Shown here piece by piece: positions 1 through 5,862 of a stretch of DNA of 5,941 nucleotides; within the stretch, counting starts at the first letter, position 1; the number at the start of each line of letters is the position of its first letter. Below the pieces are notes generated by a model. It was not told where the DNA came from. It searched no databases and saw only the letters and a program-made list of their open reading frames with translations. The stretch is from a bacterium (GTDB lineage Bacteria > Spirochaetota > Spirochaetia > JABEVK01). The DNA is taken from NCBI GenBank assembly GCA_021781625.1, contig JAJXWL010000130.1:1-5941 (forward strand), read 5' to 3'. The translations under genes and the position numbers were made by a program.

Positions 1-179
1 TCGCCGATATCCTTTATGTCTCGCCAAAAACCGTAAAAGCGCATGTTACCTCGATCTATTCGCGGAGCAATGTTCGTACCCGTGAAGAATTTCTGAGCTT
101 GGTAAAAAACTACTTAGCCGTTCGCTATGGTCATGCGGCTTTTCGGTTTTCGCTATTTAGCCAATTGCTTCGCGACTAA
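1..179 (+). CDS. LuxR-family transcriptional regulator, C-terminal fragment (5' end outside window)
   Basis: The frame beginning at base 3 is open for 58 codons and ends at TAA 177-179. It starts inside a LuxR/GerE-type helix-turn-helix. Visible are the end of the scaffold helix (ADILYVS), the turn and recognition helix (SPKTVKAHVTSIYSRSNV), and the typical trailing segment RTREEFLSLVKNYL. The conserved TVK-x-H, I-Y and V-x-x-R positions are all present, so the DNA-binding fold is secure. About 18 extra residues rich in Phe, Arg and Leu follow the usual end of the domain, a modest C-terminal extension. The sensor or receiver domain lies to the left and cannot be seen, so neither the signal nor whether it is a response regulator can be stated. 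The gene points towards the repeat array and the MCP-like gene. Whether it regulates them is unknown. Confidence 0.85.
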   Translation, partial: ADILYVSPKTVKAHVTSIYSRSNVRTREEFLSLVKNYLAVRYGHAAFRFSLFSQLLRD

Positions 180-188
180 CGGCACCAG

Positions 189-362
189 AGTTTGCCCAGC
201 TCGTCGCAAGTTTGTGCTTAAATCTCGTTGAGTTTGTGATTACAAACGAAAGAGTTTGTGCTTAGAAACGAGCGAGTTTGTGCTTAGAAACGAGCGAGTT
301 TGTGACTTAAAACACTTTGAATTGTGTCTATATTGCGGCCGATTTGAGTCACAAGGTTGTGC
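189..362. repeat. 22-bp tandem direct repeat array, about five good copies plus degenerate edge copies
   Basis: Units starting AGTTTGTG recur exactly every 22 bp at 209, 231, 253, 275 and 297. The units at 253-274 and 275-296 are identical (AGTTTGTGCTTA followed by GAAACGAGCG). The units at 209, 231 and 297 keep the AGTTTGTG start and diverge in the second half. A degenerate 20-bp copy sits at 189-208, and weaker matches stay in register at 319 (GAATTGTG) and 341 (GATTTGAG). Identical copies in the middle with decay at the edges is usual for an array that has expanded by slippage or unequal crossover. The 22-bp step is not a multiple of three, so this is not a peptide repeat. It is close to two helical turns, so each unit would present the same DNA face. 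Each unit also carries an approximate dyad. A multi-site operator is one reading; a neutral minisatellite is the alternative. Confidence 0.85.
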
Positions 363-380
363 GATTTAAGGAACAAGCTC

Positions 381-409
381 TTGCTTTTTCGCTAGGCAGG
401 TTCCATATT
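381..409 (+). promoter_or_regulatory. Weak sigma-70-like promoter candidate for the MCP-like gene
   Basis: TTGCTT (381-386) and CATATT (404-409) are separated by 17 bp. They match the -35 and -10 consensus at about 3/6 and 4/6 positions. Transcription would begin near 416, giving a leader of about 35 nt and placing the 22-bp repeats upstream of the promoter, where activator or repressor sites can lie. The match is weak. An alternative -10-like TATATT at 329-334 lacks a good -35 at the right distance. A motility-type sigma factor could also be used and was not recognised. Confidence 0.25.
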
Positions 410-450
410 GAATTTATTCCTTAACGAATTTAAGCGAGGTTTGAGCCCCC

Positions 451-2028
451 ATGCACAAAATCTCAAAGCAGAATCATGATCTAGAAACGGAATCCCAGTT
501 TTCAGCAACGACTTTGGCCGACGAGGTCAAGCAACTCACAGCGGAACGGGATGACCTTCGCGGACGGCTCGAGCTAGCCCAAGCCCTTTCAAGACACCTT
601 CGATCGTCGTATGTCAGCCGAATCACAGCCCAGACAGCAAACTCGCTGGCGTTGTCGCAGGCGGTAGAAAAGGTTCTTGCCTCGCTCCATGAAATCTCGA
701 CTTCCTACCATGAAATGCTTAATTCGGTTCAGTATGTCGATAGAATTTCGCAGGACTTTCACAAGAGTTTTGCTTTGCAAGCAGAACGCCAAGGGACGAT
801 GATGGCCCAGGTCCGCAGTGTCAATGAATTTGCCTCGGCGGAGTTGGGCCAATCGCAGGAGCTAAAATCTTCGATCAACCGTGTCCAGGGTTTGCAGAAT
901 TTTATTGCCGAAGCCATTGAGCACATTGACGAAATTAGTGCCAAGCTGTCTATGCTGAGTATTAACGGCCGTATTGAGGCAGCAAGGGTAGGCTCTCTAG
1001 GGGCGGGTTTTGGTATCGTCGCCAAAGAAATGCGAAAGCTTCAAGAAGAAAATCAAACAGTGATTTCGGGCCAGAAAGCCCAGGTCAAAGAATTTCTTCC
1101 CGTTATGCAGATCATGAAAGAAAAAAGTGACGCCGTGGCTTCGGCGGCCAGCCAGCAAAAGCTTGCTGTTCAACGAGTTTTTGAAGAAGCCCAAGATCAT
1201 CAAAACCTGTTAACAAGCAATCTCGCCCAAGTCGACGGTCTTACCTCAGCCATCGGCGAGCTGGCGTCAGCGATTGAGCAGGGCGAAAAAACGATGAGTA
1301 CGATTGATCAAGATATTGCCAAGGTTGAACGGATCTTTAAGGAAGAAGTCTTTGTGGCAAAAAAAGTCGATACCATCGACTCCTTTATCTTTGAGGCCTC
1401 GGGACAATCGTCGTGTTTGACCGAAGCCGCCCACAAAATTCTGAACAAATATCAAGCCGTTTCGATTATTAACGGCTCGCCCTACGTGTGGCAGGCCGAA
1501 AGTTGGTTGCTTGTCGACCAAGCGAAGTTACCACCAAGCTGGCAGTCAGCTGTTCCTTCTACCCGCGAAAGGCGTGTTGCCGTGCTTGTTGGTCAGTCGA
1601 CCGATAACCCTTCTTTTCCTACCTCACCACGCCAGGGTATTTATCAAATCCGTGCACTGGAAGAACTCAAGAACCCTTCAAGTCCACTCTTTGGGTTAAA
1701 GTTGTTTCTTGAGGGAATGGGTTTAAGTTATGAGCAAGCCGCTCAACCCCAGACCATCGCTGACAAGTTTGCGCATTCAGGTATGCGGGTTCTAGAAAGT
1801 TTTGTTCCCCCATTAAACCAGAGCTTTTCAGAAAAGATTCGGCAGGGGCGGTTGGTTTGTCCCTTCTATTTTGGTGGCATGTTTCCCAATGGTGATATTC
1901 TAATCAATCAATTTCTTTCTAACTATCAAAGAACGGAACAGGATGCTCAAAAGTTCGGCATGATCGGCGAAATCTTTGTCTTAGGCCTCATGTCGCACGT
2001 AGAAAACGACCACTATTGGGCGTCTTAG
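451..2028 (+). CDS. Soluble methyl-accepting chemotaxis-like protein with unrecognised C-terminal domain
   Basis: This is a 525-residue protein with no signal peptide or membrane segment, so it is expected in the cytoplasm. Residues about 20-300 look like a long helical hairpin of the MCP signalling type: a coiled N-terminal arm, a tip at about 159-197, and a returning arm to about 300. The tip carries the recognisable core NGRIEAARVGSLGAGFGIVA followed by KEMRKL. In the family this tip binds CheA and CheW. Against the canonical QTN-LLALNAA-IEAARAGE core, N172, E176, R179 and the GxGF-xxVA-xEMRKL stretch are kept. The usual QTN is KLS, the second Ala of NAA is Arg174, and the Glu after AG is Ser182. 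Residues about 330-525 form a second, probably globular part (aromatic, SWLLVDQ, VCPFYFGGMFPNGD) that I do not recognise. An in-frame TGA at 442-444 restricts the start to this ATG or later ones; GCGAGG upstream at 434-439 is an acceptable ribosome site. It may be a cytoplasmic chemoreceptor or a CheA-independent relative. Confidence 0.8.
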   Translation: MHKISKQNHDLETESQFSATTLADEVKQLTAERDDLRGRLELAQALSRHLRSSYVSRITAQTANSLALSQAVEKVLASLHEISTSYHEMLNSVQYVDRISQDFHKSFALQAERQGTMMAQVRSVNEFASAELGQSQELKSSINRVQGLQNFIAEAIEHIDEISAKLSMLSINGRIEAARVGSLGAGFGIVAKEMRKLQEENQTVISGQKAQVKEFLPVMQIMKEKSDAVASAASQQKLAVQRVFEEAQDHQNLLTSNLAQVDGLTSAIGELASAIEQGEKTMSTIDQDIAKVERIFKEEVFVAKKVDTIDSFIFEASGQSSCLTEAAHKILNKYQAVSIINGSPYVWQAESWLLVDQAKLPPSWQSAVPSTRERRVAVLVGQSTDNPSFPTSPRQGIYQIRALEELKNPSSPLFGLKLFLEGMGLSYEQAAQPQTIADKFAHSGMRVLESFVPPLNQSFSEKIRQGRLVCPFYFGGMFPNGDILINQFLSNYQRTEQDAQKFGMIGEIFVLGLMSHVENDHYWAS

Positions 2029-2039
2029 TTCCGTTCTTT
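1928..2039. repeat. 12-bp perfect inverted repeat flanking the 3' end of the MCP-like gene
   Basis: AAAGAACGGAAC at 1928-1939, inside the gene, is the exact reverse complement of GTTCCGTTCTTT at 2028-2039, which begins on the last base of the TAG stop. The arms are 88 nt apart. In RNA they could close a long-range stem over the last codons. In DNA they could be paired protein sites. The stem is not GC-rich and no T-run follows, so it is not a classical terminator for either convergent gene. Confidence 0.6.
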
Positions 2040-2064
2040 AGTTGTGGTGTTGCTCAAGCAGGCC

Positions 2065-3399
2065 TTACGAGAAGAGCATCTGGTTCAAATAGGCCTCAAT
2101 TTCTTCTTGTTTTCCGGAAAGGAGCTTGTCACTGACTTGACGGCCAAGTTTGGCTAACTCCTCAAAACCCAGCTTTCCATTTTCAAAGTCTTTTCCTAAA
2201 CCTGAATCAAACGATTGATAGCGGGTTTTTAACAGTTGATCGAGCCACCCGTCCTGGCGAATTCTTTCTGCGGTTTCGAGCCCCAGGGCGAAGGCGTCCA
2301 TCCCACCAATATGGGCAATAAACAGATCTTCTAAATCGGTTGAGTTGCGTCGAACCTTGGCGTCAAAATTGAGCCCCCCTGAACCAAGGCCCCCTTGGGC
2401 AAGAATAATCCTCATGGCTTGAGTGGTTTCTAAAACCTCGGTAGGGAATTGATCGGTATCCCAACCGTTTCGAGGATCCCCACGATTGGCATCAACCGAA
2501 CCCAACAAACCCGCATCCGACGCGACTTGAAGATCGTGGCCAAAGTCTTTTCCTGCTAAAGTAGCATGGTTGGCCTCGATGTTTAATTTAAAGTCTTTGT
2601 CCAGTCCATGGGCTTTGAGAAAACCTATGACCGTGGCGGCATCAGAATCATATTGATGCTTGGTCGGTTCCATGGGTTTAGGCTCGATCAGAAAGGGACC
2701 TTGAAAGCCAATTTTTCGACCATAATCGCGTGCAGCGGATAAAAACTGTGCTAAGTGTCCCTGTTCGCGTTTCATCAACGTATTCAGGCGCGTCGTATAG
2801 CCTTCGCGACCTCCCCAAAAGACGTAATTCTCTCCGCCCAGGGCGACATTGGCCTCTAAAGAGGCTTTTACCTGAACCGCCGCACGAGCAAGAATGTTAA
2901 ATTCAGGGTTTGTTGCCGCACCATTCATGTACCGAGGGTGACTAAAAACATTCGCCGTGTTCCACAGAAGTTTCACTCCCGTCGCTTTTTGGCGTTCTAG
3001 CAAAACCGCGGTTATTTTTTGCATGTTCTTTTCGTAGGCTGAGGCTTCGGCGTCAGGAGCCGCATCGGTATCATGAAAACAATAGTAGTCGACCCCGAGT
3101 TTGGTAAAAAATTCAAAGGCGGCATCAGCTTTATCAACAGCCCTGGCTAGGGCATCAGCTTTTTCATCCCAGGGATGAGGAAGGGTTGCACTTCCAAAAG
3201 GGTCGCTCCCTGTGGCACAAAAGGTATGCCAATAGGCAACCGCAAAGCGGAGATGCTCTCTCATTGACTTCCCCCCAACGATTTTGTCAGGATCATAAAA
3301 CTTAAAGGCTAGGGGGTTACGAGAAGATTTTCCTTCGTACCGAATCTTCTTCACGGTGGGAAAAAACTCTTTTGATCCCACAAAATAGGAACTGCTCAT
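2065..3399 (-). CDS. xylA: Xylose isomerase (EC 5.3.1.5), group II
   Basis: This enzyme interconverts D-xylose and D-xylulose in the cytoplasm, the first step of the isomerase pathway. The 444-residue length and N-terminal extension match the long (group II) enzymes such as E. coli XylA (440 residues), and similarity is evident end to end ([48 protein letters not shown]). The active-site set is complete: the catalytic His109/Asp112 pair in CFHDTD, and metal ligands Glu239 (IEPKP), Glu275 and His278 (NIEANH), Asp303 (SVDANRGD), Asp314 and Asp316 (GWDTDQFP), and Asp346 (NFDAK). The start is well placed: AGGAGGT (positions 3404-3410 on the complement) lies 4 nt before the ATG, the strongest ribosome site in the window. 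It is second in the operon, 39 nt after xylB. It converges on the MCP-like gene with a 36-bp gap. No sign of damage. Confidence 0.97.
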   Translation of the reverse strand: MSSSYFVGSKEFFPTVKKIRYEGKSSRNPLAFKFYDPDKIVGGKSMREHLRFAVAYWHTFCATGSDPFGSATLPHPWDEKADALARAVDKADAAFEFFTKLGVDYYCFHDTDAAPDAEASAYEKNMQKITAVLLERQKATGVKLLWNTANVFSHPRYMNGAATNPEFNILARAAVQVKASLEANVALGGENYVFWGGREGYTTRLNTLMKREQGHLAQFLSAARDYGRKIGFQGPFLIEPKPMEPTKHQYDSDAATVIGFLKAHGLDKDFKLNIEANHATLAGKDFGHDLQVASDAGLLGSVDANRGDPRNGWDTDQFPTEVLETTQAMRIILAQGGLGSGGLNFDAKVRRNSTDLEDLFIAHIGGMDAFALGLETAERIRQDGWLDQLLKTRYQSFDSGLGKDFENGKLGFEELAKLGRQVSDKLLSGKQEEIEAYLNQMLFS

Positions 3400-3438
3400 G
3401 ATGACCTCCTCTGAGCAAACCGGCTTTACCGGAAAATG
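3400..3438 (-). promoter_or_regulatory. xylB-xylA intergenic spacer with strong xylA ribosome binding site
   Basis: The 39-nt spacer contains a small possible hairpin, CCGG-CTTTA-CCGG at 3420-3432 (plus-strand bases), and then the consensus-like Shine-Dalgarno AGGAGGT (complement of 3404-3410) just before xylA. The 4-bp stem has no T-run and is too short to act as a terminator. The layout suggests one transcript for both genes with independent, strong initiation at xylA. Confidence 0.55.
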
Positions 3439-4932
3439 TTATTGAAAAACAGGTGTTAAGGCTCGCAAATAGGCGAGATAATTTTCGTAGGCTTGGCGGT
3501 AAACTGGTTGGTCCGAGCTGGGAAAGGCCTTTTTAGTAGGGTCTGTGAGCACATGCTGGTCGACCAAGGACAAAAGGCGAGCCTCGTACTCTGGACCACC
3601 GGGATCCCTGCACCACTCTGCCTGGAGTGCGGCTCCCAAACAAGCCGCTTCTTGTTCGCTCGGGTAGACGACAGGAACGCCCAGAATATCGGCGACAATT
3701 TGTCTCCAGAGGGGAGAGGCAGAACCCCCTCCGGTTAGACGAATTTCGTGTACTGGTAAACCTAGATCGGCAAAAGCCTGCAAGCCCGTTTTTAAACCGT
3801 AGACAGCGCTTTCCAGCGAGGCGCGTAAAAGGTGCGCAGGAGTCATGGTTTCGGGAGTCAGCCCTAAAAAGGAGCCTTTGCCGTGGGGAAGGTATGGAGT
3901 CCGTTCTCCGTTGAAAAACGGAAGGAGGAGGACTCCGTCGGAACCGGCAGGAACCGAGGCCGCTTGGCGATTTAACTCTTGTAAATCCGTACCGAAAAGC
4001 TTTCGGGTGAGTTCGGAAGCAACCGTACAGTTCATGGTGCAATAAAGAGGGAGCCAGCCCCCCGTCGAGGAACAAAAGGCTGCAAGTTGACCGTTAGGGT
4101 CGAGCACAGGGTGGTCAGCGGTGGTAAAAAGGGTCCCCGAGGTTCCTAGACTGATGGTTACGACACCGGGGCGTACACTACCTGTTCCTATCGCGGCCAT
4201 CATATTGTCACCGCCACCCGAGGAAACGGGAATACCCGGGGGTAAACCCAAACTTTTTGCAGACTCATCGGTAACAAAGCCCGAGGGTTCGTGGGCTTGC
4301 ACCAGCCGGGGGACAAAGGACTGCCAGTCTCGAGCTGGGTCGATGAGCCTCAAAAGCTCAAAATTCCAAGACCTTGTGCGAATATTGAAAAAGCCTGTCC
4401 CAGAAGCATCGCCGAATTCCATGTTCAACTGCCCCGTTAGCCAGAAGTTGATGTAATTGTGAGGAAGGGCAAAGCTGGTCATCTTTTGATACAAAGAGGG
4501 TTCGAACTGTTTAAACCAAAGAATTTTGGGCAACGTATAGCCTGGGAGAATGAGGTTCCCCACCTCGTCAAGGAGGCGTTTATTGTCACCGAAAGCATCA
4601 GTTAGCGCTTCGCATTGCGTCACCGTCGACGTGTCGCACCACAATTTGACCCGATGAAGAACTTGGCCGTCACGATCCAGGGGAACAAACCCATGCTGTT
4701 GACCAGAAACCCCCACAGCACTGACTTGTTTTAAAAGGGAGGGGTCAAGGCGAGCGCAACACTGAGTAATGGCCGTTGTCCACCAGCTGGCCTCTTGTTC
4801 ACGAGAACCATCGGACCGACTGACCAGGTCATACGACTCTTGTTCTTTGGCGACGATTTTTTTAAGGGAGGTGTCGTAGATCAGAACCTTGGTACTCTGA
4901 GTTCCCACATCAATCCCCAGGGTGTAAGCCAT
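3439..4932 (-). CDS. xylB: Xylulokinase (EC 2.7.1.17), FGGY family
   Basis: This kinase phosphorylates D-xylulose with ATP to D-xylulose 5-phosphate, which enters the pentose phosphate pathway. The 497 residues are typical for XylB. The N-terminal ATPase-fold lobe opens with GIDVGTQSTK (6-15), the phosphate-binding loop. VSGQQHG (75-81) matches the substrate-contacting GQ-x-HG segment of E. coli XylB. The catalytic aspartate is Asp242 in GGGDN. SLGTSG (261-266), LPFFNGERTPY (337-347) and LTGGGSASPLWRQIVADILG (399-418) complete the FGGY kinase pattern. The frame stays open upstream to an ATG at 5034, but the ATG at 4932 is preferred. It places the phosphate loop at the usual distance from the N-terminus, has a good ribosome site (AGGAG, complement of 4939-4943, 6 nt away), and avoids coding across the divergent promoters. 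It is first in the xylB-xylA operon. XylB fits better than related FGGY kinases because xylA is adjacent. Confidence 0.95.
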   Translation of the reverse strand: MAYTLGIDVGTQSTKVLIYDTSLKKIVAKEQESYDLVSRSDGSREQEASWWTTAITQCCARLDPSLLKQVSAVGVSGQQHGFVPLDRDGQVLHRVKLWCDTSTVTQCEALTDAFGDNKRLLDEVGNLILPGYTLPKILWFKQFEPSLYQKMTSFALPHNYINFWLTGQLNMEFGDASGTGFFNIRTRSWNFELLRLIDPARDWQSFVPRLVQAHEPSGFVTDESAKSLGLPPGIPVSSGGGDNMMAAIGTGSVRPGVVTISLGTSGTLFTTADHPVLDPNGQLAAFCSSTGGWLPLYCTMNCTVASELTRKLFGTDLQELNRQAASVPAGSDGVLLLPFFNGERTPYLPHGKGSFLGLTPETMTPAHLLRASLESAVYGLKTGLQAFADLGLPVHEIRLTGGGSASPLWRQIVADILGVPVVYPSEQEAACLGAALQAEWCRDPGGPEYEARLLSLVDQHVLTDPTKKAFPSSDQPVYRQAYENYLAYLRALTPVFQ

Positions 4933-4957
4933 TTTTCGCTCCTTCTGTTTTACTATC

Positions 4958-4989
4958 TGGTGAAAATGGCGAACCGTGAATGGACAAAA
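4958..4989. promoter_or_regulatory. Possible operator: three TGGNNAA direct repeats in the divergent region
   Basis: TGGTGAA (4958-4964), TGGCGAA (4967-4973) and TGGACAA (4981-4987) lie in the same orientation between xylB and the AraC-type gene. AraC-family proteins usually bind direct repeats, often about two turns apart; the outer two copies here start 23 bp apart. The third overlaps the candidate -35 of the AraC-type gene, and all three lie downstream of the proposed xylB start point, which would favour repression or autorepression over activation. The motif is short and may be coincidence. Confidence 0.2.
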
Positions 4990-5008
4990 CTGTTTTCCCT
5001 TATATAAA
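4981..5008 (+). promoter_or_regulatory. Candidate promoter of the AraC-type regulator
   Basis: TGGACA (4981-4986, 5/6 match to -35) and TATAAA (5003-5008, 5/6 match to -10) are 16 bp apart. TAAAAT at 5005-5010 with an 18-bp spacer is an equally good reading. Either puts the transcription start at about 5015-5018, at or within a few bases of the ATG at 5018, implying a leaderless or nearly leaderless mRNA. Confidence 0.5.
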
Positions 5009-5028
5009 ATTGACTTTATGAGGATCAA
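4999..5028 (-). promoter_or_regulatory. Candidate promoter of the xylBA operon
   Basis: On the complement, TTGATC (bases 5023-5028) serves as -35. TATAAG (4999-5004, 18-bp spacer) or TATATA (5001-5006, 16-bp spacer) serves as -10. Transcription would start near 4992, giving a leader of about 60 nt before the xylB ATG. The -35 lies inside the first codons of the AraC-type gene, and the -10 overlaps that gene's own -10, so RNA polymerase should not be able to occupy both promoters at once. A weaker alternative further downstream (TTCACG with GATAGT) was noted. Confidence 0.4.
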
Positions 5029-5839
5029 GGACATTGTTTTTGTTTACCAAATGAAGGATGAACAAGATTTAGCTTGGCATTGCCGTCTGCACAGCCACCC
5101 AGGCGAATACGAGGTTCACTACTTTGTTCAAGGAGCGGGGCGCTTTCGTAACGGCCCTCAAACGTTCTCACTCAGCCCAGGGACAACCTATGTGACCAAG
5201 CCCGAAGTTCAACACGCTGTCCAAGCGTTTAATCCCCAACAGCCGGTAACGTATTACGCGATTTTATTTGAGCTCGAAGATTCGGACCTTCCGTTAAGGG
5301 AATTCTTACAAAAGGAGACCCAAGAGTCAAAAGAATATCAACTTGGGACAAACTTTCGCTTCTTTTTTGAGGAACTGCGTGAAAAAGCCCTGTCTGGACA
5401 AGAAAATCTTCGCTATTCCGCCTCGCATCAGTTTCAATCCTTGCTCTTTCAGCTGGGGCAAAAAAGTAGTGACTTTGCCTTTGCGGATGAGAGGAATGCT
5501 CATATTGAAAAGGCACTGCGAATTCTTCAAAGTAATATTTTTCGGGACCTTTCGTTACCTGAGTTAGCCAAAGAGGTTGGTCTTAATGAATCGTACCTCA
5601 TTCGTCTGTTTCGTCACAAAATGAAAACCACGCCCATGAAGTACCTGACAAAATTGCGTGTCGAGGCTGTCACGTCGCTTTTAACTTCGACGGCACTGCC
5701 TCTTTATGCCATTGCGGAACGCCTACATTTTTGCAACGAGTTTCATTTGTCCCGCACGTTTCGGCAATATACCGGTTCGTCTCCAAGCCAGTATCGGCAT
5801 CAATATCAGCGAGAATTTGGTCAGAGGGACTTGCAATGA
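5018..5839 (+). CDS. AraC-family transcriptional regulator, probable regulator of xylBA
   Basis: This is a 273-residue cytoplasmic DNA-binding regulator. The N-terminal part (about 15-90) resembles the cupin-like sensor of AraC proteins: His25 and His27 in RLHSHPGEYEVHYFVQG, then FRNGPQTFSLSPGTTYVTKPEVQH. A helical linker runs to about 160. The C-terminal DNA-binding domain (about 163-262) has both helix-turn-helix units: LSLPELAKEVGLNESYLIRLF (178-198), then LPLYAIAERLHFCNEFHLSRTF (227-248) with the signature ending RQYTGSSPSQYR. The frame extends upstream to a GTG at 4976. The ATG at 5018 is preferred because the GTG would overlap the promoter and its N-terminus has no family-like content. 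Neither start has a convincing Shine-Dalgarno. A third option is the ATG at 5051. It is transcribed away from xylB, so control of xylBA is inferred from position. The ligand is likely D-xylose, but this is not shown by the sequence. Confidence 0.9.
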   Translation: MRIKDIVFVYQMKDEQDLAWHCRLHSHPGEYEVHYFVQGAGRFRNGPQTFSLSPGTTYVTKPEVQHAVQAFNPQQPVTYYAILFELEDSDLPLREFLQKETQESKEYQLGTNFRFFFEELREKALSGQENLRYSASHQFQSLLFQLGQKSSDFAFADERNAHIEKALRILQSNIFRDLSLPELAKEVGLNESYLIRLFRHKMKTTPMKYLTKLRVEAVTSLLTSTALPLYAIAERLHFCNEFHLSRTFRQYTGSSPSQYRHQYQREFGQRDLQ

Positions 5840-5862
5840 ATCATGAAAATTTTGTAACCTAA
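5836..5862 (+). other. 8-codon mini-ORF overlapping the AraC-type stop codon (ATGA)
   Basis: The ATG at 5836-5838 overlaps the TGA stop of the AraC-type gene in the classic ATGA coupling arrangement and is preceded 7 nt upstream by AGAGGG (5823-5828), a fair ribosome site. Translation would give MNHENFVT and stop at TAA 5860-5862. It could be a leader peptide, the remnant of a broken coupled gene, or chance, because the ATG arises automatically from the stop context. Confidence 0.2.

Larger units (their letters stand above)
180..450. other. 271-bp non-coding region between the LuxR fragment and the MCP-like gene
   Basis: No credible ORF with start and ribosome site is seen on either strand. 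From left to right it holds a short spacer, the 22-bp tandem repeat array (annotated separately), an AT-rich stretch with TATATT at 329-334, an 8-bp inverted repeat (TTGTGACT 300-307 and AGTCACAA 347-354), a weak sigma-70-like promoter candidate at 381-409, and an SD-like purine run before the ATG at 451. No clear intrinsic terminator (GC stem plus T-run) is seen for the LuxR gene. Confidence 0.7.

Noticed and set aside
209..318. CRISPR array
   Set aside because: The repeats are 22 bp and directly abutting, with no unique spacers between them and no cas genes nearby.
319..334. TATATT at 329-334 as the -10 of the MCP-like gene promoter
   Set aside because: No acceptable -35 hexamer 16-18 bp upstream, and it would require a leader of more than 100 nt; the 381-409 candidate is slightly better though still weak.
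2029..2064. Bidirectional terminator between the MCP-like gene and xylA
   Set aside because: Only a 4-bp TGCT/AGCA stem with a 2-nt loop and no T-run in either direction.
3420..3432. Intrinsic terminator between xylB and xylA (CCGG hairpin)
   Set aside because: Only a 4-bp stem and no T-run; the spacer leads directly into a strong xylA ribosome site.
3533..4075. 180-codon open frame on the minus strand within xylB
   Set aside because: Out-of-frame shadow of xylB; Arg/Ser/Pro-rich translation with no recognisable motif, while the overlapping frame has a complete kinase signature.
4976..5017. GTG start of the AraC-type gene at 4976
   Set aside because: It lies upstream of the best -10, has no Shine-Dalgarno, and the added 14 residues show no family-like features; kept only as an alternative.
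4933..5034. Longer xylB starting at the ATG complementary to 5032-5034, adding 34 residues
   Set aside because: The extra residues are unlike the family N-terminus, would code across both promoters and into the divergent gene, and lack the good ribosome site seen at 4932.
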